This document shows positions 33,701 to 44,328 of a stretch of 64,000 nucleotides of DNA, in pieces. The stretch is from Gremmenia infestans. Lineage: Eukaryota; Ascomycota; Leotiomycetes; Helotiales; Hamatocanthoscyphaceae. A program made the position numbers and the translations under genes. Position 1 is the first letter of the stretch; the number at the start of each line of letters is the position of its first letter. The stretch covers positions 1,240,001 to 1,304,000 of the forward strand of contig JAFEVB010000015.1 in the NCBI GenBank assembly GCA_032629725.1, in the 5' to 3' direction. The notes beneath the pieces were generated by a model. That model had not been told where the DNA came from, did no database searches, and was given only the letters and a program-made list of their open reading frames with translations.

Positions 33701-35389
33701 ATAGTACATCAAGCTCGCCTCCGGATATCAAGACTACAAAAGCCAAGAGCACCAATTCAAATGAGTCTAGCGGCGAAAGATCTCGATTGCATCCGAAAAC
33801 GAAGCCCTCGCAAAAAGCAGCTACAACTTCTGATGAATCAAGCAGGCATTTGAGCTCAGGAGAAAAGAGAGCCAAGTCATCGAAACAGAGTTCCGGCCAT
33901 AGTCTTGATTCCAACTCCACTAAACGCAAGTCAGCTAGTGAAGGCCTATCCGACCATTCAGAGGAGGACGCTATGAAGGCTACTAAACTGAAGGAAGAAA
34001 AATCTAGGAAGGCCGAGGCTCGTCGCGAGGAGGAGATTGAAGCTACCCGACGAAAAGCGCTCGAGGAGAAGTTGGAAGATGAGCGTCTCGAGAAAGCAAG
34101 ACTGGCGCGAGTTGCTCGGGAAGAAGCACAGCGAGAGGAAGACGCAAAACGCCTGCAAGAAGAGGCCGAGCGAAAAGAACGGCAGAAGGCCGAAGACGCG
34201 GCAGCACACGCCCGGGCCATGGAGGATCAGAGAGCTCTTTATGTCGAGCAGGAAAGACTCAAGCGTGAGGAGCAAGAACGTCGGCGGGCCCTTTTACTCA
34301 AGCAGCAAGCAGCTGAAAGAGCAAGGATTGAAGAAGAGAAAAGAGTAGAGAGACTTTTAAGGCTTCCCCTTCTTCTGCGATGGTTTGATCTATTTGACGA
34401 CCCAAAAACCCAAGAAATCGCATCTTTGTTCAGAGGTATAGATGGTTACCGCTATGATACAATTCGACCCGAAGCGACAGGGCAACCGAATGCTCGGGAA
34501 CAATGGATGCTCAATGCTCATGCTGCGATACTACTCGGAGAAAAGGATCTTCAACTGTCAAGATGTAAGTATCTCTCAAAACTTTCTTACTTTCAATACT
34601 AAATATATCTAGACACTGCTTGGGAACGCATTCCTCTGTCGGAACCTGCGAAGAAGGTGATATGGAAGACCAAAAATGGAGACTTTACGCTTCGCGAGCC
34701 TAGACTGGCCGCTTTTGGCAGAACATTTTCGTCGGATGGTGAACCGCCTCACATTATTGTGGAGAAAAACAAAACACTCTTTCTCGGGCTAGACTTATTC
34801 TTTGTCAAGGTAATTACTATTCTAACTGCCCTATCCATCAATTCTAAAATGTGCACAGGTCTCCGAGTTTATGTTCATAGTACCGAACTTTCCACATCTT
34901 CGTGGCATAGAGATGTTCGTTAATTACCGAGAACTGGATACCAGCTTCAGACTTCCTCCCCCACCTTCCAAATGGAAACAAGATTCGGATACCGACCCCA
35001 ACCAGCAATTCGCTCCTCAACCAAAGATATATTTGAACGGGCAATGCATTAGGCAGCAAGACACACCTATGACAAAACTATCACACGAACCTCCTCCGAT
35101 CGACCGGCGAGTTCCAAGACGAGAACTCGTACCGGTCTATCCCCATGAAGCCGATTACGAAGAGCTGTGTAGGAAACAGGGCTTGACTCATCTATTACCT
35201 TTGCATCGGACATCTCCGTCGTCATCTAGGCATGAACAGCCCGAGCACCGCGAGCAGGCAAATGGATTTACGCCACCGCGCTCGGACAGAACGAAATCGG
35301 TCAATGGTGGGAGCCCTCACAGAGGTTCTATGTCAGAACCTGAGCTCCATCAACTCCTCAACGGGGTAAATGACCATACGGATCATTAG
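30784..35389 (+). CDS. HOS4: Hos4-like ankyrin protein of the Set3 histone deacetylase complex
   Basis: Exons 30784-34564, 34613-34809 and 34859-35389 give 1502 aa. The start is the first in-frame ATG (MDAQDNVKD); the frame is open back to 30694 without an ATG, so an upstream exon is possible. Residues 1-365 are Ser/Arg/Lys-rich and disordered. Three ankyrin repeats follow at about 370-480 (GQTLLARACQKGALDIAKQR, NTPLHMASIRGHANVVKFLL, DTPLHDAIENGHVEVVKLLL), with two weaker ones at 560-680. A Glu/Arg-rich coiled coil fills about 1058-1190. The C-terminal conserved block begins RLLRLPLLLRWFDLFDDPK. Hos4 is a scaffold subunit of Set3C, which deacetylates histones in transcribed genes. The assignment rests on the ankyrin block and this C-terminal region; a generic ankyrin protein is the alternative. 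Confidence 0.8.
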
Positions 35390-35899
35390 ATCGCATTTCA
35401 ACTTCGTGTATTGATTATGAAATCTGATATGAAAAGGCCAGGCGTCATCCGGGGATTGGGGGAGAAGTCATGATGGCGTCAAATGGGCGGCAGTCTAAGA
35501 CTTGTACAAGAGCCTCTTTTATGTAAATTACTGTCGTAACGAAAGACCTGAATGATTCAATGAAAGGAAACAAGTCAATATGCCAATAGAAACGAGCTCA
35601 TGCCTAGTGCGTATTGCATGATAAGTACGAATGAGGGTTGTGGCGAGTCAAATTCAGGATCCAACACTGAATCCGGTTTTCAGACCCTACTTACCTAGCA
35701 CATTATCTCAATACACAAGGCATACTAATCTTCAAGTATGAAAAGAAAGCATCTCCACCTAAAGGTGCCAGTCTAGTACTTCCTTTATAGCTATAGCAGT
35801 AGACTCTAAAACTAGCAGTAGGACATCTGTATCCACTTGCATTCTAATATGTGGAATATGTATCCCAGGGATTCTGACCTTCGCCCAGCTTAAGCCATC
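35390..35899. other. Convergent spacer
   Basis: Between the 3' ends of HOS4 and the TFC7-like gene; nothing beyond presumed 3' UTRs is visible. Confidence 0.45.
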
Positions 35900-36883
35900 T
35901 CATAACCTCGACGGTCCACTCCCCTTATTTCCCTCAACAACAACACCAAGTCCAGACCCAGCATCCAATGCGGGCGCCTGTCCCGGCTGCGCAACAAAAC
36001 TCTCATCTCCCGAGAAGCGCCAACCCCTCTCCTCCCCACCACTCAAAAACCCACACTCCCCACTGCCCTCCAGCTTCCAGCCTCCCCCTACCCCTTTCCC
36101 ATCCTTCCAGTCGACACTCGGAATCCCAGTTTCTGGCCCCTTCCACTCTTCCACCCCGGCCTGCTCCCCCTTTCCTTTCCGCACAAATGTACTCAGGCCA
36201 CACGTAAAAGGCCGGAAATCCTCCTCTGCGATATCGTCTGGCATGCGGCCTGTTAACACCCTCCCAATCGCTATTAATGTAGCCGCATGAGTGCAGATGA
36301 CGATTGCTTTCACGCCTTCCCTGTCGCTCTGCTCTATTATCCGGTGAAGTGCGTATGCAGTCCTATCATGCAGTTCCTCTATATTCTCGCCATTGACGCT
36401 CGGTTTTATAACCGGCGTGTAGGTCTCGTCATAGTGGGGAAATAGGGTCTTGAGAAGGGCTGGTTCGGCGGGGGATGGGTGGTCGAAGCGTGCTAGGCCG
36501 TACCATTCGCCGATGCCGTTTTCGCCGCGGACTTTCAGGGAGGGGGAGGAGGTAGAGGTAGAGGAGGAGGATAATGCGTTGAGGGTTGGTGTGATGGTTT
36601 GGATGCAGCGGTAGAAGGGCGAGGAGTAGATACGCTCGATTGGCGGCGATAGGGTCTTAAGGTGCGCGGCGAGTCCGTGGGACTGGGCGACGCCATAGCC
36701 AGCGAGAGCAGGGTCGGAGGGAATTCCTGTGGGGGAGGGGATGGAGGCGCTGTAGGTGCCTGTTTTGGGGTCGACTATCCAATTGGAACGGAACTGGGAG
36801 GTTATTAGACGATTGCCAAGGAGGTGGAAATGGGGAGGGAAGCTTACGCCATGCCGGGTTAGGTAGATGACTTCTAGAGTCAT
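35900..36883 (-). CDS. TFC7: Histidine-phosphatase-fold protein, TFIIIC subunit Tfc7 (tau55)-like
   Basis: Exons 36883-36848 and 36793-35900 give 309 aa. The 54-nt intron is divisible by three and open, but splicing joins R10-H11-G12 to FRSNW, the exact family sequence. The phosphoglycerate-mutase fold is complete: TRHG, IYSSPFYRCIQT, GIGEWYG, and ICTHAATLIAIGR with the second histidine. The C-terminal GECGFLSGGEERGWRFSGDE resembles the ending of yeast Tfc7, which joins this fold to TFIIIC and RNA polymerase III transcription. Fungal orthologues are often annotated only as phosphoglycerate mutase family, so whether this one works in TFIIIC, as a phosphatase, or both is inferred. Confidence 0.8.
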   Translation of the reverse strand: MTLEVIYLTRHGVSFPPHFHLLGNRLITSQFRSNWIVDPKTGTYSASIPSPTGIPSDPALAGYGVAQSHGLAAHLKTLSPPIERIYSSPFYRCIQTITPTLNALSSSSTSTSSPSLKVRGENGIGEWYGLARFDHPSPAEPALLKTLFPHYDETYTPVIKPSVNGENIEELHDRTAYALHRIIEQSDREGVKAIVICTHAATLIAIGRVLTGRMPDDIAEEDFRPFTCGLSTFVRKGKGEQAGVEEWKGPETGIPSVDWKDGKGVGGGWKLEGSGECGFLSGGEERGWRFSGDESFVAQPGQAPALDAGSGLGVVVEGNKGSGPSRL

Positions 36884-37898
36884 GGTTATATGTTTTTGGG
36901 AGGAAAGGATGGAATGAGGGTTTTTGCGATTAGATAGTTTGGTTTGCCGAGGCTCGCTAGTCGCTTGATAAGGGGCAAAGGGGGGAGGGCGAGGGGCTGG
37001 ATTCCTGGAATTGAAACTTTCCTCTTTTGAATGCTCACGTTCCGTTATGCGTACCATATCTTCAACCAAAAAACTTTCCCACCAATCTATATGGGTTTGA
37101 CTCCGTTTGCGCGATGTTCAAATTTCTGCCCTTACAACAAACAGACTGATCGTTCGAGTCCAATCCACATTGAACTTAGAGTTAGCCATTTTTGTTTGAT
37201 GATACCTTCTTAATAGACGCATAGGTAGACTTGGACATTATTAGGCTCCTATCATTATTTTATTCTGTAAACCTTGTAAGATTGAGCTATTATACTATTC
37301 AGACCTCGGCCTGCGTTACTCCCTTGCTCCTTCTGTGCTCCATGAATTGTTGCCACTCCAGCAGATGTGTCGTATGTGCAACTAGCTAGTTGTTTGGAAA
37401 ACATGGGAATCAGAAATTTGTTCCTTCATAGGCGCCTCTTCCATTCATCGTTCAGTGATGCTCTGCTATAGCGACGAGTCTATCATTAGATGCAAGACTA
37501 TGTATGGTCCTTGATCTCAGTTATATCATGTAAGGTGCCTGTGGTCGTCATGAGTGAAAGGATATCTGACGTTGCATAAAATAAACGTGGTTTCTGCAAG
37601 CTAGAAGTTCTGATGATCATATAGGTGGGCGGTTGGTCATAGAGATGATCAGAGATTAACAATATCGAGAATGTTAGTCTGCCACCACGTGGTCAATAGT
37701 GCCGTGGAACCAGCCCCTGCAGTTCAAGAGTTGGATTTGGATACAAACAAATTCTAGACTCCTCTAAGATCAGCTCCTAGAATCAGCGTCTAGGAAGCTT
37801 AGTATACAGTATATACATATTTCCCCACACTGTACAGTATAAACAACATTTTGTGGCCCTGAGCTCCGAGGCCTCTCTTCACTCATTATATAGAGCAT
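36884..37898. other. Spacer between MSS51 and the TFC7-like gene
   Basis: About 1 kb holding the TFC7-like promoter (right of 36884) and the MSS51 3' flank. No gene is supported. A TCCTTTT-rich tract lies near 37015-37027. Confidence 0.45.
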
Positions 37899-39483
37899 CT
37901 ACTCCTCAGCATCTTTCCTCGTAGTCTCGTATCTGTAAATCGTTAGCAAATTATGGAGGACATGTGTAACGAAATGGCATACCTCTTGCCTCTGAACCCC
38001 CAAACACCCCAGTTTCCACAGCTGATGTCCTGGGGATCCAAATCATTAAGATCCCACCTCAAGCTTCGGAAACGATTCTCTCCTGGTTCCATCAACATAT
38101 CCATCTCACCACCCACTGTCTTCTTCACCCATTCGATATCCCGTTCCATGTCATACTGTGTGTATCCGGTTACAAGAATAGGCACCTTGGTCTCTAGTAA
38201 TTGTGGTATGGTTTCCTGCCATTCATGAGAACTTGCAGGATGTCCAAGACCTGGATGGAACAGCATGAAGCAGTCAAAATACGGGTCATATGGGTAAAAA
38301 TGACCAGCTTTGTGTAAGGTGTGATAATACTCGACAAACGTGCTGATTTTCAAGGAACTCGTGATACGACCCTCTACAATAGCACCGTAAGGGTTGCTAG
38401 GCGTTCGTTCAGGAAGTGGAAATTCCGCGTCTCTATTAGCCATGCTTTCCGGGCCAATGAATACGAGATGGAAAGCAACTCGAGGGAATAGATGCGTCAA
38501 TTGAATCCAGACTTCTCTGGGAAGTGAAGATTCCGCACGAGCACCCAAGATGAATATGCGCATTGGTGGCGGCGTTGGTCTAAGACCCTTTATACCAGAG
38601 CCTGCTCCATTTCGAGGTGGGTGAAGAGAGTATCGTAAAGCTGCAACATATCAGCAAGAAGATCATACATCGAAAATTACCAAGACCTACCACTTAAACT
38701 TTTCAATCCCTCCACAGTTAATCTGCCGTTTTGCTTTATACTGTAAGGGCTCAATTCATGCAACACACTTCCAATAGTGACAGGATATGTTAAGAGCCTA
38801 GTAGCCTGCCGTAAACTCCTTTCGTCATCGATAGCTCTGAATTCTCTCGTGTAGAGGAAAGTATCCCAGTTCGTCATATTGATCATAGCTTCTTCCATTT
38901 GCATTTCAGGGTAGTCGAACTCTGGGAAGAAACGTCCTGACCGTAGATCATGGTCGTCCTCATTGATTTCCCTAAGTGTATCGCATATTTCCAGGTGAGA
39001 CTCGTAATCATCCGCCCAATGGTCCTCAGAACATGATACTGGTATTCCACAATCCGGACATTCGAAACTGACATGCGCGGGTGCTAATCCTCCTTCGCTA
39101 GACTTTCGAGCTTCGGGGTCGTCAGGGTTCATTGGAAGTCGGGACTGACGATGATCGGGGTGAGGACAGAAAGCGTTTTGCTTGATGAAGGCTGCTCGGC
39201 GTCTTATCTCTGGGGAAGGAGACTCCGAGAAAGGGTGGAAGAGGTTGTTGGGCTTCAATAACGGTCTTGCTTCCGAGGACACCATCCTTTTCTCCATCGC
39301 TTTTAGAGCTGGCCGAACCCCCAATTGTTCACTTCCATTAAGTCCCGCTCCATTCTTAGTCGATATCGTCCTCCGCCCCAATGCCAGTCGTGAAGCTAGA
39401 ACGCTAGTCTGCGAACCTGCTCTTGCATTGCCCAGCACCTGGAGACACCTCCGGCAGGTGTACGAAGAAGAAGAAGGCCGCAT
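37899..39483 (-). CDS. MSS51: Mitochondrial Cox1 translation factor Mss51
   Basis: Exons 39483-38691, 38640-37983 and 37932-37899 give 494 aa. The N terminus (MRPSSSSYTCRRCLQVLG) is Arg/Ser-rich and fits a mitochondrial presequence. Residues about 105-170 carry the Mss51-type zinc finger: CPHPDH, then CPDCGIPVSCSEDHW and HLEIC. The second half is the conserved MYND-associated domain: GSVLHELSPYS, ILGARAESSLPREVWIQL, FHPGLGHP and GYTQYDMERDIEWV. Mss51 activates COX1 mRNA translation in the matrix and couples it to complex IV assembly. The last exon encodes only the final eleven residues. It shares a 211-bp intergenic region with PSD1, head to head. Confidence 0.92.
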
Positions 39484-39694
39484 TTTGTACTTCTTGAGCT
39501 GTGTAGCTCACTGAAGTCGTCGAGGTAAAAATGGCCTGAGGTGAACGACAACGGCACAGCTAGTGGATTCTCGGAAGAATAGTTTTGCCGCTCAACCCAG
39601 AAACAGCTTTCTATCGTCATATGAAGCTGCATTTTGCAACTAATGATTTTCTTTTCTCCATGGATCACAGAGTACATCTAGCTGTAGATATTCC
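39484..39694. promoter_or_regulatory. Bidirectional promoter between MSS51 and PSD1
   Basis: Only 211 bp separate two divergent start codons, so both promoters must overlap here or extend into the genes. No specific factor site is claimed. Confidence 0.6.
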
Positions 39695-41516
39695 ATGTCA
39701 AATCTGTTCCAAATGGCAGCCCAATCAATAGCAAGGCGTGCAAGGCCGCATACAGTTTGTCAAATCCGAGGTCTAAATCGACTCCCAATAGCCCCCTCAC
39801 AAACAAAACACCTGTGTCACTATCAAACCCCCCGAGGCTTCTCCTCGTCAGCCAAACTCTGTCGACAGAAGCCAGAATACAAGGACTCTTTTGGGACACG
39901 TTTACGCAGAGCCCTGGGTAAAACAAAGATCAAATGGTATCCTATCCCAGTAGGAGTAGGCATTGGGTTCCTTGGTCTTGTTCAGTTCTACCGGATCAAT
40001 GAGCGAGAAAAGGCCAGGCGCCAGGACGAATGGGCAAACGATACATATTTGAAGAGCAAAGGGGAGGGGGACCGGATTAATGGGCCTGGGTCGGAAGAAA
40101 GGCCCAAGAGGCGTGATAGGATAAGGCCGACTGGCCCTTGGTTCGTACTGGACATAATCTTCCTCTGGATAGTACAGCTGATGCGTTTTTCCAGGCAGGT
40201 CCAGGTCATGTCTACATTACCTTTGAAAGCTATCTCAAGAATATGGGGCAAATTCAATGAGTTAGAGATACCATACTATTTGCGAGTTCCTGGTTTCAAA
40301 TTATACTCTTATATTTTCGGCGTAAAGTATAGCATACCTATTTTTAAATTACACAGGGGGTTTACTAAATTTCTCCAGTCTATCAGAAGTGTCAGAACCT
40401 GATCTTCACGTATACCCAAATCTAGCATCATTTTTCTATCGAACCCTAAAACCGGGTGCACGACCACTCGACCCTAATTCAAACGCCCTTCTCTCTCCAG
40501 CCGACGGACGAGTTCTCCAGTTTGGCAAAATCGAAAGCGGCGAGGTTGAACAAGTAAAGGGCATGACTTACAGCCTGGATGCCCTTCTAGGGACCGACAA
40601 ACCAGACACTTCACCAAATCCAAACAATCCCTCAAGCATATTCACACCGAAGAGCGACGGTGTGCCGAATCAAAGCACATCATCCTATAGAGAAGGCGAT
40701 GAAGATGTCATAAAGCAAGATGAAGAATTCGCAACAGTCAACGGTATTAAGTACACTTTACCTAACCTACTATCTGGATCACCACAAAAGCAGTCGGACA
40801 AAAAAACTAGTGATGCTTCTACAACCCCAAAAGCAGCTTCAGAGGCTGAGGTTCGAGCTGACCTGGCTTTGGGCGAACGCCCTTGGTACACACGTCTCAC
40901 CTCGGAGCACCAAACCGCACTCTATTACGTTGTCGTGTATCTTGCGCCAGGTGATTACCATCGTTTCCATTCCCCAGCGGCCTGGGTAGTGGAGAAACGA
41001 CGACATTTCGCCGGAGAGCTATATAGTGTCTCACCTTATTTACAACGAACATTGCCTGGATTGTTCACACTCAACGAGCGAGTGGTTCTTCTAGGACGAT
41101 GGCGATGGGGTTTCTTCTCTTTCACACCAGTCGGTGCCACAAATGTTGGCTCCATCAAAGTCAATTTTGATCGAGAATTACGCACAAATTCTTTGACGAC
41201 CGATACGGCAGCTGATCGAGCCGCTGAAGAAGCTGCTGCACGAGGCGAGCCATATAGTGGATTCGCGGAAGCTACTTATGAGGCTGCAAGTCCAGTATTA
41301 CATGGTCACGCATTGAAGAGAGGAGAAGAAATGGGCGGTTTCCAATTAGGAAGTACTGTTGTGCTGGTCTTTGAGGCGCCGAAAGGACAAAGACCCAGTC
41401 TTGATGAAGGATGGATGGGAGAGAAGACAAAGAGGAAAGGAGGGTGGCATTGGGCTGTTGAGAAAGGGCAGAAAGTCAAGATGGGTGAAAAACTTGGATG
41501 GGTGGATGAATCCTGA
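39695..41516 (+). CDS. PSD1: Phosphatidylserine decarboxylase proenzyme, mitochondrial Psd1
   Basis: Exons 39695-40326 and 40379-41516 give 589 aa. The 52-nt intron (donor GTATAG, branch TTTACTAAAT) was placed to restore the family sequence FGVNLSEVSEPDLHVYPNLA. The N terminus is Arg-rich (presequence), with a membrane segment at YPIPVGVGIGFLGLVQFYRI. Catalytic-domain motifs are FFYRTLKPGARP, SPADGRVLQFG, PGDYHRFHSP and HFAGELYSVSPYLQ. The self-cleavage motif LGST lies at 41346-41357; Ser536 becomes the pyruvoyl group of the small alpha subunit. The enzyme makes phosphatidylethanolamine in the inner membrane. An acidic, low-complexity insert of about 90 residues separates the SPADG region from WYTRLTSEHQTALYYVVVYL, as in other filamentous fungi. 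Confidence 0.95.
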
Positions 41517-42630
41517 GTTTGGGTGAGAGGGTGGGTATGTAAAAAGAAACCCCCTTTCACTTGCTGATAGAACCCTGTACAAAATACATAGGTGTACCAA
41601 TCAAATTCAGATAACATCATTTTCAGTCTTCTGTTGATCTGCAGTTTGTAGATATGTTTCCTCGTGGGTATGTACCTAGATGGGTGGGGGAAATGGGACT
41701 CGGCCATCAAGGTAGTGCCTTATGACCAACGTCAATCTGTCTTAAGAGACTATGATTCTATTATAATATGTTTACTTTCCCTTTGATTATTTACATCCAC
41801 AATAGCAGAAGAAGAACCACACATTCACGACGTGCTAATCATCGGCGCCGGGCCGTGTGGGCTTGCAGTCGCGGCGCGCCTTTTCGAATCCACCCCTTCA
41901 GCCCTCTTTACAGACTCAGAACACCAACACTAGCACATATGTACTCATCCCAGCAAATGTTCGCTTACTCGAACCAACTTTATTTTTGAGGAGGGGTGTT
42001 TAATTCTCTCACGAGATGTCAGTCGTTGAAAACTTCGAGAACTTTGTTCGTAAGACAACGCTGACTCCCAAAACTGCAGTGGATGAAGGCATCCTCCGCT
42101 TCCAAACGGGCCAGAACACCTGTGCGCACCAGCCGGCGTTTGAACACAGCTGCTGATCGGCTTCTACACAGCTCTTCTATTACAGGACACTTAGATGTTG
42201 CTGTTTTGACGAGAGCGGTGACAAATGGATGAGTGCTTGGGACCAGAAGTTTTCAGTGTTAAGAATAAGTCGTTTGCGGAGTCCGATGTTCCTTCATCCG
42301 GACCCGAGGGATAGAAATGGGGTTGTTGGAGTATGCGTATAGGGATGGGAGGAGATTGGGTTTGGGGTTTGAGAACCAATTTGGAATATTGGGTTTCAGT
42401 GACGATGAAGAATGAAATTCGATCTAAGTCACATAGTCACATGGTCATAAAATCACTAATTTCGAGCGAATAAATATACGGTGTTGTTTTAATATACTAT
42501 TAACTATTACAATTGAGACCAGCTCAATCTACTTATATGCAACGCTAAAATGCAGCACTAGGAGACTTGATAGAAAAACAAAGAAAGACAACTTAGCTTT
42601 TCGAGACAAAAGGAACAACATACCATGTTC
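41517..42630. other. Spacer containing a flavin-monooxygenase relic
   Basis: Apart from the pseudogene remains annotated at 41806-42350, no gene is visible. The part from 42420 to 42630 is AT-rich and contains the 3' flank of the minus-strand gene. Confidence 0.45.
41806..42350 (+). pseudogene. Relic of a flavin-dependent monooxygenase
   Basis: From 41806 one frame reads EEEPHIHDVLIIGAGPCGLA, then VAARLFES, a classic N-terminal FAD-binding Rossmann motif (GxGxxG), and stops at TAG about 41933. About 280 bp further, from about 42216, another frame reads KWMSAWDQKFSVLRISRLRS then PMFLHPDPRDRNGVV, a stretch typical of the same fungal FAD-oxidoreductase group (OSMR/ornithine-monooxygenase-like), and then stops. 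The two pieces are separated by stops and lack the intervening sequence, so the gene is broken and mostly lost. Confidence 0.72.
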
Positions 42631-44328
42631 TCAGGACCGTTTGGTCTTTTTCATGGGCCGGGCCTCCATCTGCAGGATATCGTCATCGAGAACATCTTCC
42701 TCATCCTCGACGTCAGATAGAGGAGAAATCAAGCGCTTGCGTTTTGATGAGGATGATGAAGCGCCCCCATGAGCTTTGACACTATCCCTAGCAGTCGCCC
42801 TCATCTCTTTCATGATCTTAACATTCTCAGCATATGTATGCAGGTTACCCAAGTGTACGTCGAGGCTATTGCCCTCTCGTCTTTTGCGAACCTGTTGGAC
42901 CCCATTGGACTGGCTTTTCAGATGCTCTAGGGCGATCAGACAGTTGAGAGTGTAGTCGTAATACGTCGCTGGACGAAAGCCGGATTCGTCGAACCGGTTC
43001 CAAGGCTTTGACTTCTTGACGAAATCCTTGACAATCCTCGCCTGTGAAGCTTCGTCTTTGTTGATAGCCATGGGATTCTTTCCCTCAGGAAGCTGGCGAG
43101 TATCAGGCAAGACATTGAGTTTCTTGCAAAGATCCGGGAAGTCCAAGAAATGTTCGAGGCAGTAGAGATGGACGTACCCGGCATTGTGAAACGGGTTCGG
43201 GGTGAAATCATAGTCATCGGCCTTGATCTCGTCAAAGCAAACTCGAGTTTCACCTTTCGTGATCGTGTTGTTGTCTTTTGGGCAGTCCTCAAAGCGGCAT
43301 TTGCTAGACACTGCCGTTGGGTATCGGTGAGCGCTATCTGCAGGCGCTTTTTGGATCCAGAGCTTGAGCGCGGACTTATGAGTGTCAATTTCTCCTCCAT
43401 TCGTTCCGAATCGAGTATGAAGATGATGCTGTCCGAGATACTCGAGGATCTGTCCAACAGTATAAGTAACTCCGGGTATCAGTTCACCCTCGGCAGAGTA
43501 CTGAAAGGTCTTTCCCCCAGTCTCTGGATTGATTGAGCCCCAAGAAGCAGGCTTCTGTGGAATAGTTTGGTACCACTCGTCTGGGTTGATGCTTCGAATG
43601 TTGGCTGATCGCTTGTTTTTGCTTCCTTTTAAAGGCTTGATGTCCGGCTTCCGAGGACGTGGTTTGTCTTCTGTTGTAGATGACTTTTCTTTCGTTGCAT
43701 CTTGCAGGATGCGAGCAGTCTCTTCGTCCTTTTGGCGTGACATTTCCCCCTCGAGCGCGCTCCGAACCACGTCTGGGAGCGGAAATAGAAACTGGTCGAT
43801 AATTTGAAGTGCCCGGTCGGCATTCGGCATGTTATTCAGGATAGCATTGCGATAGATACCTTGAGCAATGGGTTGCTGTAAAGACCGGTTCGCCTGATTG
43901 GAAACTAGTTGCGGTGGCACACTGTACCCAGGAGCAAGGGACTGTGGATACGTATTGGCGTAGTTTGGCTGTATTTGTGGTTGAACAGGCGGAGGAACGT
44001 GCTGTGGAAATTGCATCATGGGCTGGTTATGTTCCAAATAATCAGCTGCGCTGATGTGATTATTGAGGGATGGCTCAAAAAGGTTTGGGTTGCTGTGTGT
44101 CTGAGGAGGATTTGCAAGTGCGTCTGTGATCATACTACTTTGAAGTTCCTGGAGGTGGTTGAGTTCGACGAGACTGAGCTCAGTAAAGGCATCGTATTCC
44201 TTTTGCTGTTCAAGATCAGCACCGAAATCATCAAAGTTGTATTGGTTCTTTTGCTTGTTCGAAAGTCTGTTTTGGTCGTTACCGGACATAACAATGTCGG
44301 CTTCTTCAAAATCAAAATGATCCATCAT
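42631..44328 (-). CDS. Fungal protein of unknown function with a Cys/His motif
   Basis: A single exon of 565 aa. Two ATGs open it. Residues 1-190 are Gln/Asn/Pro-rich and disordered, with DRALQIIDQFLFPLPDVVRS near 170-190. The conserved-looking core begins EWYQTIPQKPASWGSINPET and GVTYTVGQILEYLGQHHLHT, then CRFEDCPKDNNTITKGETRV with NPFHNAGYVHLYCLEHFLDF. The CX4C pair and the later HLYC would suit a metal-binding knuckle, and the RVCFDE...YVHLYCLE layout recalls PARP-type fingers, but this is only a resemblance. A basic tail KKTKRS at the end could be a nuclear signal. I recall similar uncharacterised proteins in Leotiomycetes; no function is claimed. Confidence 0.85.
   Translation of the reverse strand: MMDHFDFEEADIVMSGNDQNRLSNKQKNQYNFDDFGADLEQQKEYDAFTELSLVELNHLQELQSSMITDALANPPQTHSNPNLFEPSLNNHISAADYLEHNQPMMQFPQHVPPPVQPQIQPNYANTYPQSLAPGYSVPPQLVSNQANRSLQQPIAQGIYRNAILNNMPNADRALQIIDQFLFPLPDVVRSALEGEMSRQKDEETARILQDATKEKSSTTEDKPRPRKPDIKPLKGSKNKRSANIRSINPDEWYQTIPQKPASWGSINPETGGKTFQYSAEGELIPGVTYTVGQILEYLGQHHLHTRFGTNGGEIDTHKSALKLWIQKAPADSAHRYPTAVSSKCRFEDCPKDNNTITKGETRVCFDEIKADDYDFTPNPFHNAGYVHLYCLEHFLDFPDLCKKLNVLPDTRQLPEGKNPMAINKDEASQARIVKDFVKKSKPWNRFDESGFRPATYYDYTLNCLIALEHLKSQSNGVQQVRKRREGNSLDVHLGNLHTYAENVKIMKEMRATARDSVKAHGGASSSSSKRKRLISPLSDVEDEEDVLDDDILQMEARPMKKTKRS

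Noticed and set aside
33456..34220. 254-codon open frame antisense to HOS4
   Set aside because: It is the mirror of the Glu/Arg/Lys coiled coil; Ser/Arg/Phe-rich antisense frames are expected opposite such sequence.
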